Assembly: GCA_949487855.1 (NCBI GenBank)
Contig: CATAMV010000053.1
Span: forward strand, 1 to 55,338
Direction of reading: 5' to 3'
DNA: 55,338 bases
From: Bacteroidota bacterium
GTDB taxonomy: Bacteria > Bacteroidota > Bacteroidia > Flavobacteriales > Flavobacteriaceae
In this document: piece after piece, positions 43,153 through 52,736 of the stretch
How positions within the stretch are numbered: position 1 is the stretch's first letter
How the letters are laid out: the number at the start of each line of letters is the position of its first letter
The notes under the pieces: generated by a model
Told to the model about the DNA's origin: nothing
Database searches by the model: none
What the model saw: only the letters and a program-made list of their open reading frames with translations
Translations under genes and position numbers: made by a program

Positions 43153-44201
43153 GAGGCGTAAAAATCAAAAGATTTTTTTATGATCTCATCTGAAACCGAT
43201 TTGTTCCAGATGGGTTTACCTATTGCCTCAAGCAGAACAAAAAGCACATTTCCGTTTTCATTTTTCTTGTCGTGTGTAAGCATTGACATAACTGCTGCAA
43301 TGGTTTCGGCATCAAAGGAAACGGCAGGATAAATTTTTCCAAAAACAGATTTTATGCGCTTGGCATCATCAATAGGCAACCCTGTAAGCGATGCAGAAAT
43401 AAAACCTTCTAACACCATCCCAATAGCTATCGCCTCGCCGTGCAGTAATCTCTTTTTATTTGGCGCAACCAAAAAATGTGATTCGATTGCGTGACCCAAA
43501 GTATGTCCAAAATTTAAGATTTTTCGAAGTCCGTGTTCATAGGGGTCTTCGCTGACTACTTTTGCTTTAACACCAACAGAATGGTGAATGTGCTCCAATA
43601 TGGCATCCCGATCTAAAAACGGACTTAGCGATTCAAAATATATTGGTTCTTGAATAAGGCCGTGTTTTAACATCTCAGCATAACCACTGCGGTATTCATT
43701 TTCTGGTAATGTTTCTAAAAAATCGGTATCCACCAAAACCATTTTAGGTTCTTCAATAACGCCCACTTGATTTTTTAATGGCCCTAAATCTATCCCTGTT
43801 TTTCCGCCAACAGAGGCATCTACCATAGCCAATAGCGAAGTTGGAATGTTGATGAAATCAATACCCCGCTTAAAAGTGCATGCTACAAATCCTCCTAAAT
43901 CGGTAACTACGCCGCCACCAAGATTGATAAGTAAACTTTTGCGGTCTGCACCCAATTTAGAAAGCGACTCCCAAAGCGAAACACAAGTGGTAATGTGCTT
44001 GTGCTCTTCGCCAGCTTGCATTTTAAGTTCAGTGTATTCAAACCCTGCCTGTTGCTTGAAATTCGGAAGGCAATGTATTTGTGTATTTGTGTCAGTTAGC
44101 ACAAAAACAGTAGAGTAGTGGTGTGTGTTTATCCAAGAATTTAAGGCATCCCAACTTGTTGCTCCAAAAATGACTTCGCTGTATTTTGTTTTTAGTACCA
44201 T
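43149..44201 (-). CDS. aroB: 3-dehydroquinate synthase
   Basis: AroB closes DAHP into 3-dehydroquinate in the shikimate pathway. The 350-aa protein carries NLGGGVVTDLGGFVACTFKR with the NAD-binding glycines, PTSLLAMVDASVGGKTGID, the zinc ligands in EMLKHGLI, HTLGHAIES and HGEAIAIGM. It is a single gene, convergent with ppc and divergent from the proline dehydrogenase gene. Confidence 0.96.
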   Translation of the reverse strand: MVLKTKYSEVIFGATSWDALNSWINTHHYSTVFVLTDTNTQIHCLPNFKQQAGFEYTELKMQAGEEHKHITTCVSLWESLSKLGADRKSLLINLGGGVVTDLGGFVACTFKRGIDFINIPTSLLAMVDASVGGKTGIDLGPLKNQVGVIEEPKMVLVDTDFLETLPENEYRSGYAEMLKHGLIQEPIYFESLSPFLDRDAILEHIHHSVGVKAKVVSEDPYEHGLRKILNFGHTLGHAIESHFLVAPNKKRLLHGEAIAIGMVLEGFISASLTGLPIDDAKRIKSVFGKIYPAVSFDAETIAAVMSMLTHDKKNENGNVLFVLLEAIGKPIWNKSVSDEIIKKSFDFYAS

Positions 44202-44282
44202 AGACGGTGGCGAAATTACTGCTTTTGTCTATTATTTTCCTAATTTTGATAGCGTTGTACTGAATTAAACTTTACTATTTTG

Positions 44283-45431
44283 ATGTTTAATACCTCACAC
44301 TATCCGCATAAATCGTCTAAAGAACTACGTGCCTCGTTACTTTTGTTCCAACTTTTATCTTATCCATTATTAATACGACTTGTATTGACGCTGTGGAAAT
44401 TTGTACACTTTTTCAGAGTCCCTATTTCTCCATTTATTCAGCTCACGGGTTATTATCAATTTTGTGCGGGTAAAGATGTGGCTTCATGCCATGTGGCTAC
44501 TTCTCACATGAAAGTATTCAATGTAAAAAGTGTATTGGATTACGCAAATGAACATGCTAAAAAAGAATCTGATTTTGAACAAAATCTCGAAATAATACTT
44601 AAAACAATTCATGAAGCAGCAAATAATGACGCTTATCCGTTTGCCGTGTTAAAGCCCAGTGCCATCGGTTCATTTTTACTTTATGAGAAAATGTCAAATG
44701 GATTTGCATTTAATCCAATTGAATTAGCTTCTTGGGAGCGAATAAAGATACGGCTTGAAGCATGCACATTAGCTGCAGCTAAATCTAAAATTGTATTAAT
44801 GATAGATGCCGAGGAAAGCTGGATCCAACCTGGCGTTGATACATTGATTTTACCACTTATTAAGGCATACAATAAAAAGCGGGTCGTGGTTGCTATCACA
44901 ATTCAATTGTATCTTAAGGGAGCTCTTGATTACTTCAAACAACTTACAGCAGACACAACAATTTATTTTTTGGGTGTTAAACTGGTTCGTGGCGCATATA
45001 TGGAAAAAGAACGAAAGCGCGCACAGTTACTGGGGATACCCTCGCCAGTATGCGATACCAAAGCACAAACGGATTATCAATACCGTCAAGCGTTGGTGTT
45101 GGCTCTTGAGCACATTGACAGAAACTTATGTATTGTTGCAACACATAATGAGGATGATATCAACTGGATGAAACATCATGTTAAAAAAGATGTCGGCATT
45201 CAGCATAAAAACGTATGGTTTAGTCAGTTGTATGGCATGCGTGATTACATTTCATTTTCGCTTGCCGCAGCGGGTGCTAATGTGTTAAAGTATGTGCCCT
45301 TTGGACCGCCAAGACAATCTATCCCTTATCTAATGCGGCGTGCAATTGAAAACAGTTCGGTGAAATCACAAACAAAAAAAGAACTGAAAATGCTAAAACA
45401 AGCGTTAGAATCGAGAAAAACTAACGCATAA
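44283..45431 (+). CDS. proline dehydrogenase (monofunctional)
   Basis: This FAD enzyme oxidises proline to pyrroline-5-carboxylate. I start it at the ATG at 44283 (MFNTSHYPHK), giving 382 aa. Family signatures are VKLVRGAYMEKERKRA, ATHNEDD, and YVPFGPPRQSIPYLMRRAIE with the substrate-binding RRxxEN. The N-terminal ~60 residues diverge from homologues and include a hydrophobic stretch (LLLFQLLSYPLLIRLVLTL), so membrane association is possible. Its end overlaps the DUF4258 gene by 11 nt. Confidence 0.88.
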   Translation: MFNTSHYPHKSSKELRASLLLFQLLSYPLLIRLVLTLWKFVHFFRVPISPFIQLTGYYQFCAGKDVASCHVATSHMKVFNVKSVLDYANEHAKKESDFEQNLEIILKTIHEAANNDAYPFAVLKPSAIGSFLLYEKMSNGFAFNPIELASWERIKIRLEACTLAAAKSKIVLMIDAEESWIQPGVDTLILPLIKAYNKKRVVVAITIQLYLKGALDYFKQLTADTTIYFLGVKLVRGAYMEKERKRAQLLGIPSPVCDTKAQTDYQYRQALVLALEHIDRNLCIVATHNEDDINWMKHHVKKDVGIQHKNVWFSQLYGMRDYISFSLAAAGANVLKYVPFGPPRQSIPYLMRRAIENSSVKSQTKKELKMLKQALESRKTNA

Positions 45432-45744
45432 AAAAAGCCGTGTCATTACAGTTTTTTACCGAAAATATCTTATCGTCAACTTCCAACACATATACGTTAC
45501 AAGAATCTATACCGATAACACTTTCACCAAAATTAACGTCCATCTTTTTAAACCATTTAACGGTGTCTTTGATGGCGTAAAACCCATCTTCAAACTCCCA
45601 TTTTTTTTGTTGAATATCGTTTATCACTCTCGCTGACGGGGCATAATTGCATTGTGTACGCTTTCCGTTAAAAAAGAAAAACAAGAATATCAATCCAACA
45701 GAAAATCCGCCTAAATAAAAGCCTAATCGTTTTAAGAAACTCAT
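45421..45744 (-). CDS. DUF4258 family membrane-anchored protein
   Basis: The 107-aa protein has one N-terminal membrane helix (YLGGFSVGLIFLFFFFNG) and a small soluble domain (TQCNYAPSARVINDIQQKKW, then CNVYVLEVDDKIFSVKNC). I place it in DUF4258 by the pattern of the first 40 residues. It follows tsaE with a 4-nt overlap and converges on the proline dehydrogenase gene. Function unknown. Confidence 0.7.
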   Translation of the reverse strand: MSFLKRLGFYLGGFSVGLIFLFFFFNGKRTQCNYAPSARVINDIQQKKWEFEDGFYAIKDTVKWFKKMDVNFGESVIGIDSCNVYVLEVDDKIFSVKNCNDTAFFMR

Positions 45745-46145
45745 GTAAATGTTATTTTTCGTGTAATTGTATTTATGGATTCAAGGGAAATTTTGTGGTA
45801 CGGCTCTGGGATGAAATCCATTGCAATTTTTGGCCATTCGATAAGACAAAAACCACCTGAATATAGATACTCTTCAAAGCCAAACTGCACCAATTCATCT
45901 GGATGTTCAATACGGTACAAGTCTAAATGATATGCAGTTTCAGATGGGAGATGCACTTCGTTTACAATGCCAAAAGTAGGACTTGAAACGGCATCCGCTG
46001 CACCGAGCACCTTGAAAATAGCTTTAACAAGTGTGGTTTTTCCAGCTCCTAAATCCCCTTCTAATAATATGATTTTATGCGAAAACACCGAAGCAAGCTC
46101 TTGTGCAAAAGCACCTATGTTTTCAAGTGTAACCTCTTTAACCAT
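45741..46145 (-). CDS. tsaE: tRNA threonylcarbamoyladenosine synthesis ATPase TsaE
   Basis: TsaE supports the TsaB-TsaD complex that places threonylcarbamoyl on A37 of ANN-decoding tRNAs. I start it at the ATG at 46145 (MVKEVTLENIG), 134 aa; the track start reaches into porX. Walker A is EGDLGAGKTTLVKAIF, followed by SSPTFGIVNEVH and YHLDLYRIEHPDEL, then LIEWPK. All are classic TsaE blocks. It sits 14 nt after porX, a neighbourhood common in Bacteroidota. Confidence 0.94.
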   Translation of the reverse strand: MVKEVTLENIGAFAQELASVFSHKIILLEGDLGAGKTTLVKAIFKVLGAADAVSSPTFGIVNEVHLPSETAYHLDLYRIEHPDELVQFGFEEYLYSGGFCLIEWPKIAMDFIPEPYHKISLESINTITRKITFT

Positions 46146-46159
46146 AAGGCAAAAATACA

Positions 46160-47707
46160 CTACTTCGGAGAAAAGACCGCAAAGGGGATACACATCTCTT
46201 CTAACGAAATTCCACCATGCTGATATGTGTTTCTAAAGTAATTGACAAAGTGATGGTACCGGCTAGGGTAAACGAGGTAATAATTGTCTTTAGCAAAGGC
46301 AAAAGAGCTACTCATGTTAATTGTTGGTAAGCCAATACTACTTGGTTCTGAAACCATAAACACATGTTTATGATCATCTATTTTTAACCTTCTTCCTGTT
46401 TTGTATCTGATATTGGTACTCGTTTCTCTGTCCCCAATAATTTTGGAGGGTTGGGCTACATTAATCGTCCCGTGATCTGTAGTGATGATAAGTTGATACC
46501 CCTTTTTTTGTGCTGTTTTGATAATTTCTAATAACATGCCATTTTCAAACCAGCTCTTTGTTAAGGAACGATACGCTTTGTCGGAACTTGCTAATTCTTT
46601 TATCACCTCCATTTCTGTTTTGGAGTGTGAAATCATATCTACAAAATTATAGACCACAACCTTTAGAGGCATTGCATTTTCTGATTTTAGTGTATCCAAA
46701 AATTTAGTAGCCTCATGAGGTCGATTAATTTTATGATAGGAGTGAGGTGCGCTTATGTTCAAATGTTTAAGTTGATTGGCTAGAAAATCTGCTTCATGCA
46801 AATTTTTTCCTCCATCATCGTTATCATTCTTCCACCAATTTGGATGTTTTGATTCCATTTCAGATGGGAGTAAACCTGAAAAAAAGGCATTTCGAGCGTA
46901 TTGTGTTGCAGTGGGCAATATGCTGAAATACTCCGTTTCATAATCCAAACTGTAATAAGGAGAAATGTTTGGTAATATGCATTTAAATTGATCATAGCGA
47001 AGGTTATCAATCATCAATAGCAAAGTAGGTTTCGACTCCAGCCGTGGGGTTACCAAATGCTTAAACGCCTGATGTGAAAAAACACGTTCGTTATTGTCAT
47101 AAAGGATTGAAGCGTAATTTTTTTCAACAAATCTTGAAAATGTCAAATTTGCCTCTGTTTTTTGAAAGTGAAAAATCTCTTGTAACTCAGGTGAATCAAT
47201 AGCGTCTAATTCCATTTCCCAAAAAAGAATTTTTTGGTACAAATTACACCAATCCGCTAACGATTGTACTTGCATGAGTAAGCCGTTGAGTTCTTGAAAA
47301 GATTGTTGATAGCTTGAAATTGTTTTTTCTGTTACCAACTTCGTAGAATCCAAATTTTTCTTAAGTGATAATAAAATTTGATTTGGGTTTACAGGCTTAA
47401 TCAAGTAATCTGCAATTTTAGCACCAATTGCTTCTTCCATGATATTCTCTTCCTCGCTTTTGGTAATCATGATAACTGGAAGCGATGGTTTGAGCTGTTT
47501 TAGCTTACTTAATACCTCTAATCCTGACATCCCAGGCATGTTTTCATCTAATAATACGATATCAAACGAGTGTACTTCTACCATTGATAAAGCATCTTGA
47601 CCACTGTGAGCTTTGTGAACGTTATAGCCCTTTTGGGAAAGAAAAAGAATGTGTGCTTGAAGTAAATCTATTTCATCATCAATCCATAAAAGTTCAATCT
47701 GCTGCAT
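46160..47707 (-). CDS. porX: PorX: response regulator with PglZ phosphodiesterase-like domain
   Basis: PorX is a cytoplasmic regulator of type IX secretion, first described in Porphyromonas gingivalis with the PorY kinase. The 515-aa protein has a receiver domain (residues 1-120: acidic pair at 10-11, phosphorylated Asp54 in LLDENMPG, Thr82, Lys104) and a PglZ/alkaline phosphatase-fold domain (about 220-515: LMIDNLRYDQF, catalytic-type Thr in LPTATQYARNAFF, TTDHGTINV metal ligands). Its presence suggests the organism has the T9SS and possibly gliding. The start codons of porX and the divergent HD gene are back to back (CATATG). Confidence 0.93.
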   Translation of the reverse strand: MQQIELLWIDDEIDLLQAHILFLSQKGYNVHKAHSGQDALSMVEVHSFDIVLLDENMPGMSGLEVLSKLKQLKPSLPVIMITKSEEENIMEEAIGAKIADYLIKPVNPNQILLSLKKNLDSTKLVTEKTISSYQQSFQELNGLLMQVQSLADWCNLYQKILFWEMELDAIDSPELQEIFHFQKTEANLTFSRFVEKNYASILYDNNERVFSHQAFKHLVTPRLESKPTLLLMIDNLRYDQFKCILPNISPYYSLDYETEYFSILPTATQYARNAFFSGLLPSEMESKHPNWWKNDNDDGGKNLHEADFLANQLKHLNISAPHSYHKINRPHEATKFLDTLKSENAMPLKVVVYNFVDMISHSKTEMEVIKELASSDKAYRSLTKSWFENGMLLEIIKTAQKKGYQLIITTDHGTINVAQPSKIIGDRETSTNIRYKTGRRLKIDDHKHVFMVSEPSSIGLPTINMSSSFAFAKDNYYLVYPSRYHHFVNYFRNTYQHGGISLEEMCIPFAVFSPK

Positions 47708-48955
47708 ATGTGTATCTTTGGGCGTAATTTAATTAAATTGAAGCTCACTCAATACAACGACCCAATTTACGGATTTATTACAATCCCAACTCCTTTTATT
47801 GCAAAACTTGTCAATCACCCTTTTGTACAGCGCTTGCGGCGCATCAAGCAAATGGGGTTGTCGTTTTTGGTATTTCCGTCAACAGAACACACGCGATTTC
47901 AGCATGCCTTAGGGGCGATGCATTTAGCCACAAGAGCTGTGTCCGCATTGCGCCAACAAGGAGTTGAAATCAGCTACGAAGAGGCAGAAGCATTATATGC
48001 TTGCATGTTACTTCATGACCTAGGACACGGTCCTTTTTCGCACGCTTTAGAGCATGTTTTATTTCCCAACAATACGCATGAAGACATGTCAATTGTACTA
48101 ATGGAAAAGTTAAATGCTGAGTTTGATGGAAAGCTGGATTTGGCAACCCATATGTTTAAGAATACATATTCGCGTCTTTTTTTTCATCAATTGATTTCCT
48201 CACACATTGACCTTGACAGACTAGATTACCTTAAGCGCGATAGTTTTTATTCGGGTGTAACAGAAGGTAATGTCAATTCAGAACGTCTTATTTCTATGAT
48301 GCTTGTGCATAACGACCAATTGGTTTTTAACACAAAGGGGGTTTATTCAATTGAGAAGTTCTTATTGGCAAGAAGGATGATGTACTGGTCGGTTTATTTG
48401 CATAAAACAAGTTTTGTAGCAGAAGAACTTTTAGTGCGTTTTTTTGATCGTGCTACAACGCTAATTCGTTCAAATCAACACGTGGAAACTAGTGATGCTT
48501 TGGGTTTCTTTTTACAGCGCGCAGATGTGGATTTATACGAAAAACGCAATGCCTTTGTTGCGTTGGACGATTCCGATGTTTGGATGATGCTAAAAGATGC
48601 CCTCACCAGTAAAGACATCGTTTTATCAACGCTTGCCAACATGCTTGTAAACCGCAAGCTTCCAAAAATAAAATTGGAAAATGAGCCCTTTTCAGAAGAA
48701 GGGATAGCAGCACGGAAATCTATTATTTCAACAAAACACGGGCTTACGGATGATGAAGCTTCATATTTTATTTTTTCAGGAAGTTTAGAAATTCAAGGTT
48801 ATCAGCAAAATGAAAATTCAATTCAATTATGCAACCAAAACGGCTTGTGTTCATTATTTGATACATCACCAGATACAGCACTTCTGCACACTCTCACCAA
48901 AAAAGACACAAAGTACTTCTTGGCATTTCCAAAGGGTGACGGATATTTTTCTTAA
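47708..48955 (+). CDS. HD-domain phosphohydrolase (dGTPase-like)
   Basis: This 415-aa protein has the HD motif set: [49 protein letters not shown] (the HD pair) and [20 protein letters not shown], as in the dGTP triphosphohydrolase-like group. Substrate unknown. The start is uncertain: ATG at 47708 touches the porX start, while a TTG at 47738 ([12 protein letters not shown]) matches where relatives begin. The gene precedes lpxD by 10 nt and probably belongs to the lipid A unit. Confidence 0.88.
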   Translation: MCIFGRNLIKLKLTQYNDPIYGFITIPTPFIAKLVNHPFVQRLRRIKQMGLSFLVFPSTEHTRFQHALGAMHLATRAVSALRQQGVEISYEEAEALYACMLLHDLGHGPFSHALEHVLFPNNTHEDMSIVLMEKLNAEFDGKLDLATHMFKNTYSRLFFHQLISSHIDLDRLDYLKRDSFYSGVTEGNVNSERLISMMLVHNDQLVFNTKGVYSIEKFLLARRMMYWSVYLHKTSFVAEELLVRFFDRATTLIRSNQHVETSDALGFFLQRADVDLYEKRNAFVALDDSDVWMMLKDALTSKDIVLSTLANMLVNRKLPKIKLENEPFSEEGIAARKSIISTKHGLTDDEASYFIFSGSLEIQGYQQNENSIQLCNQNGLCSLFDTSPDTALLHTLTKKDTKYFLAFPKGDGYFS

Positions 48956-48960
48956 TTTTG
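48953..48960 (+). promoter_or_regulatory. possible -7 element TAATTTTG before lpxD
   Basis: TAATTTTG overlaps the stop codon of the HD gene and ends 5 nt before the lpxD ATG. No TTTG occurs at the right distance upstream, so it may be a weak internal promoter or chance. Confidence 0.25.
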
Positions 48961-48965
48961 CACTT

Positions 48966-49994
48966 ATGAATTTCACAGCCTCTCAAATAGCCGATTTAGT
49001 TTCTGGAACGGTTGAGGGAAATAACAATGCAGAGGTCAACAGGCTTTCCAAAATTGAGGAGGGTGAAAAAGGTAGTTTGTCTTTTTTAGCAAATCCAAAA
49101 TACACACCTTATTTATACACTACTGACGCCACGATAACCCTGGTTCGAGATTCCTTTGTGGCTGAAAAAGAATTTAAAACCACTTTAATTCGAGTAGAGG
49201 ACCCATATGATGCGTTTTCAAAATTATTAGAGCATTACAATGAAATACAACAGCATTATTCATCTGGAATTGCCCATACTGCTATCGTTTCTCAAGAGGC
49301 AATTATTGCTGCATCTGCCTTCATTGGCGACTATACTCAAGTTGGTGTAAAAACCACAGTAGAGGACCAAGTAATGATACAACCAAATGTTTATGTTGGC
49401 AATAATGTTTTCATTGGAGCAAATACAAAAATACATTCTGGTGCCAGAATTCTTGACGGTACTATAATTGGTAAGGACTGTGTCATTCACAGCAATGCTG
49501 TAATTGGTGCTGATGGTTTTGGATGGGCGCCAAATGCGAATGGATCTTACGATAAAGTGCCACAAACAGGAAATGTGACAATTGGTGATCATGTTGATGT
49601 TGGCGCAAACACAACGATTGACCGCGCTACATTGGGCGCAACAAAAATTGGCAATGGAGTAAAATTGGACAACCTTATCCAAATTGGTCACAATGTAGAA
49701 ATTGGCGATCATACGGTAATTGCGGCACAAACAGGAATTGCGGGATCTACAAAAATTGGAACACATTGCCAAATTGGTGGACAAGTAGGTATAGGCGGAC
49801 ATTTGACCATTGGAAATCGAGTTGGTATTCAAGCCAAATCAGGCATTTTAAAAAACATTAAAGACGACGGAAAGGTCATGGGGTATCCCGCCTTTGATTA
49901 TACAGCATTTAATAAAGCATACGTACATTTTCGTAATTTGCATACACATATTTCAGATTTAAATTCCCTAAAAAAGAAGCTTGACCATGAGTAA
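48966..49994 (+). CDS. lpxD: UDP-3-O-acylglucosamine N-acyltransferase
   Basis: LpxD adds the second hydroxy-acyl chain during lipid A synthesis, at the inner face of the inner membrane. I start it at ATG 48966 ([14 protein letters not shown]), giving 342 aa; the track ORF runs back into the HD gene. It has the N-terminal uridine-binding domain and a long left-handed beta-helix of hexapeptide repeats (GAHIG-like runs such as [34 protein letters not shown]) with the catalytic His in LIQIGHN. Its stop overlaps the lpxC ATG. Confidence 0.96.
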   Translation: MNFTASQIADLVSGTVEGNNNAEVNRLSKIEEGEKGSLSFLANPKYTPYLYTTDATITLVRDSFVAEKEFKTTLIRVEDPYDAFSKLLEHYNEIQQHYSSGIAHTAIVSQEAIIAASAFIGDYTQVGVKTTVEDQVMIQPNVYVGNNVFIGANTKIHSGARILDGTIIGKDCVIHSNAVIGADGFGWAPNANGSYDKVPQTGNVTIGDHVDVGANTTIDRATLGATKIGNGVKLDNLIQIGHNVEIGDHTVIAAQTGIAGSTKIGTHCQIGGQVGIGGHLTIGNRVGIQAKSGILKNIKDDGKVMGYPAFDYTAFNKAYVHFRNLHTHISDLNSLKKKLDHE

Positions 49995-51387
49995 ACAAAC
50001 CACCATTTCAAAGTCTATTTCTCTAAGCGGTGTTGGTATTCATACTGGAAAAGAAGTAACACTTACATTTAAGCCTGCTCCAGAAAATTACGGCTATGCT
50101 TTTTGCAGAGTTGATTTAGAAGGCGCACCTGTTATTGAAGCTGACGTAAGCCTTGTTGTGAACACACAACGCGGTACAAACTTGCAAAAGAATGGCGTGA
50201 CTATCCAAACATCAGAACACGTTCTAGCTGCACTTGTAGGTTTAGAAATTGATAATATTTTAATAGAATTAGACGCATCAGAGCCGCCAATTATGGATGG
50301 ATCTTCAAAGTTTTTTGTTGATGCATTACTCAAAGCCGGAATCAAGGAGTTAGATTCCGAGCGATACGAATATGTAGTTCACGAAAACATTTCATTTGTT
50401 GACGAAGAAACAGGTAGTGAAATTACTGTTATTCCGGCCGATTCTTATCAAGTAACCACCATGGTAGATTTTGGCACCAAAGTGTTGGGAACCCAAAATG
50501 CAACACTAAAAAATATTGCTGATTTTAAAGACGACTTTGCCCACGCCAGAACATTTAGTTTTTTGCATGAAATTGAAATGCTTTTAGAGGAAGGGTTAAT
50601 AAAGGGAGGTGACCTAAATAATGCTATTGTATATGTTGACAAAGAGCTTTCAGCGGAAACCATGCAAAAATTGTGTGCTGCCTTTAACAGAGATTCCATC
50701 GCTGTAAAGCCAAATGGTATTTTAGATAATCTTACACTCAAGTACCCAAATGAGGCTGCGCGCCACAAGCTCCTTGACGTGATTGGTGATTTGGCTTTAG
50801 TAGGTTGTCGTATTCGTGGAAAAGTTATTGCAAACAAACCAGGGCATTCCTTAAATACCAATTTCGCAAAAAAATTAGCTAAAATAATCAAGCAAGAGAA
50901 GCGCAATAGAATTCCAACATTTGACCTTAATGCGGAACCACTTATGGATGTAAATGCCATAATGGATGTTATTCCACACAGGCCTCCGTTTTTATTGGTT
51001 GATAAAATTTTAGAACTTAGCGATACGCACATCGTTGGTGTTAAAAGTATTACGATGAATGAACCGTATTTTGAGGGGCATTTTCCTGGTCAACCTGTTA
51101 TGCCTGGTGTGTTGCAAATAGAAGCAATGGCGCAAGCAGGAGGCGTTTTGGTTTTGAACACAGTACCAGATCCAGAAAACTATCTTACCTTTTTCATGAA
51201 AATTGAAAATGCCAAATTTAAAAAACCTGTTGTTCCAGGAGATACGTTGGTGTTTAAGATGGAATTATTGTCCCCAATAAGACGTGGAATATGTCATATG
51301 CAAGCTACGGCTTATTCTAGAGGAAGAATTACAACAGAAGCTGAAATGATGGCTCAAATTGTACGAAAAGATCAAGTAAAAGTATGA
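49987..51387 (+). CDS. lpxC/fabZ: bifunctional LpxC deacetylase / FabZ dehydratase
   Basis: I start it at the ATG at 49987 ([12 protein letters not shown]), giving 466 aa. Residues 1 to ~300 are Lpx[37 protein letters not shown] and [15 protein letters not shown] carry the zinc ligands. From ~315 a FabZ domain follows ([36 protein letters not shown], with His and Glu catalytic residues). The fusion is typical of Bacteroidota and joins lipid A commitment with fatty-acid elongation in one chain. It overlaps lpxD and lpxA. Confidence 0.97.
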   Translation: MSKQTTISKSISLSGVGIHTGKEVTLTFKPAPENYGYAFCRVDLEGAPVIEADVSLVVNTQRGTNLQKNGVTIQTSEHVLAALVGLEIDNILIELDASEPPIMDGSSKFFVDALLKAGIKELDSERYEYVVHENISFVDEETGSEITVIPADSYQVTTMVDFGTKVLGTQNATLKNIADFKDDFAHARTFSFLHEIEMLLEEGLIKGGDLNNAIVYVDKELSAETMQKLCAAFNRDSIAVKPNGILDNLTLKYPNEAARHKLLDVIGDLALVGCRIRGKVIANKPGHSLNTNFAKKLAKIIKQEKRNRIPTFDLNAEPLMDVNAIMDVIPHRPPFLLVDKILELSDTHIVGVKSITMNEPYFEGHFPGQPVMPGVLQIEAMAQAGGVLVLNTVPDPENYLTFFMKIENAKFKKPVVPGDTLVFKMELLSPIRRGICHMQATAYSRGRITTEAEMMAQIVRKDQVKV

Positions 51388-52166
51388 ATCAGCCGTTAGC
51401 GTATGTGCATTCAAATGCCAAAATTGCCAAAAATGTAGTTATCGAACCCTTTACAACAATAGATAAAAATGTTGTTATTGGAGAGGGTACATGGATTGGA
51501 CCAAATGTGACCATAATGGAAGGCGCAAGAATTGGGAAAAACTGTAATATTTTTCCTGGTTCAGTAATTAGTGCCGTACCACAAGATTTAAAGTTTAATG
51601 GAGAAAACACCACCGCTGAAATTGGCGATAACACAACCATACGCGAGTGTGTTACCATCAATCGCGGAACAAGCTCCAGAGGAAAAACAGTCATAGGAAG
51701 CAATTGCCTTATTATGGCGTATTCACACATCGCACATGATTGTTTTGTTGGAGACTATTGTATTTTTTCAAACAACAGTACGTTGGCGGGGCACATCAAT
51801 GTTGGCACTCACGTTATTTTGGCTGGAATGACTGCTGTACATCAGTTTTGTTCTATTGGAGACCACGCATTTGTTGCGGGTGGTTCTTTGGTACGAAAAG
51901 ATATTCCTCCGTTTGTAAAGGCAGCTCGCGAGCCGCTATCCTATGCAGGTGTAAACTCTGTAGGACTACGACGAAGGGGATTTGATTCAGACAAAATCAA
52001 AGAAATTCAGAGTATATACCGCATTTTGTATCAAAAAAACTTTAACAACTCTCAAGCCACACAAATTATTGAAGCCGAAATGGAAGCCTCAACCGAGCGC
52101 GATGATATTTTGCAGTTCATTAGACAATCACAGCGTGGTATCATGAAAGGATATATTCAAAACTAA
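51384..52166 (+). CDS. lpxA: UDP-N-acetylglucosamine acyltransferase
   Basis: LpxA performs the first lipid A step, 3-O-acylation of UDP-GlcNAc. The 260-aa protein is a hexapeptide beta-helix (IGEGTWIGPNVTIMEGARIG, IGDNTTIRECVTINRG) with the catalytic His in AYSHIAHDCFVGD and the C-terminal helical cap (SVGLRRRGFDSDKIKEIQ). Its ATG overlaps the lpxC/fabZ stop by 4 nt. efp follows after 2 nt. Confidence 0.96.
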   Translation: MNQPLAYVHSNAKIAKNVVIEPFTTIDKNVVIGEGTWIGPNVTIMEGARIGKNCNIFPGSVISAVPQDLKFNGENTTAEIGDNTTIRECVTINRGTSSRGKTVIGSNCLIMAYSHIAHDCFVGDYCIFSNNSTLAGHINVGTHVILAGMTAVHQFCSIGDHAFVAGGSLVRKDIPPFVKAAREPLSYAGVNSVGLRRRGFDSDKIKEIQSIYRILYQKNFNNSQATQIIEAEMEASTERDDILQFIRQSQRGIMKGYIQN

Positions 52167-52168
52167 TT

Positions 52169-52735
52169 ATGGCATCAACATCAGATATTCGAAAAGGACT
52201 TTGTATTCATTACAATAACGATATATACAAAATCATTGAATTTTTACATGTTAAGCCGGGGAAGGGCCCTGCGTTTGTTCGTACAAAATTAAAAAGTGTT
52301 ACGTCAGGAAAAGTGATTGATAACACCTTTTCAGCAGGTCATAAAATTGAGGATGTTCGTGTTGAAACACGAAAATATCAGTTTTTATATGCTGAGGGAG
52401 ATATGTATCACTTCATGAACACAGAAGACTACAACCAAATTGAGCTTCAAGAAAGTATTTTAGACCAACCAAAATTGATGAAAGAAGGAGAGGTAGTAAC
52501 GGTAATGATCAATACCGAAGATAGCAGTCCACTTTCTGTAGAAATGCCAGCAAGTGTTATTTTAGAAATAACACATGCAGAGCCAGGTGTTAAAGGAAAT
52601 ACGGCAACCAATGCCACAAAACCTGCCACTGTAGAAACGGGTGCTAAAATTAATGTACCACTATTTATCAATGAAGGAGATAAAATCAAAGTAGATACCG
52701 AAAAAGGAACATATATAGAACGAGTTAAAGCATAA
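52169..52735 (+). CDS. efp: elongation factor P
   Basis: EF-P helps ribosomes stalled at polyproline. The 188-aa protein has the loop HVKPGKGPAFVRTKLKSV, with the Lys at the position modified in other lineages, the KVIDNTFSAG segment, and the C-terminal OB domains ending EKGTYIERVKA. No modification enzymes are nearby. It sits 2 nt behind lpxA and 1 nt ahead of sucD. Confidence 0.96.
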   Translation: MASTSDIRKGLCIHYNNDIYKIIEFLHVKPGKGPAFVRTKLKSVTSGKVIDNTFSAGHKIEDVRVETRKYQFLYAEGDMYHFMNTEDYNQIELQESILDQPKLMKEGEVVTVMINTEDSSPLSVEMPASVILEITHAEPGVKGNTATNATKPATVETGAKINVPLFINEGDKIKVDTEKGTYIERVKA

Positions 52736-52736
52736 C

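Noticed and set aside
49260-49832. 190-aa minus-strand ORF rich in Asn, Cys and Ser
   Set aside because: It is a shadow of the hexapeptide repeats of lpxD; the periodic sequence keeps the opposite frame open.
48810-49994. 394-aa version of lpxD
   Set aside because: The first 52 residues come from the HD gene in another frame; LpxD proteins begin like [14 protein letters not shown].
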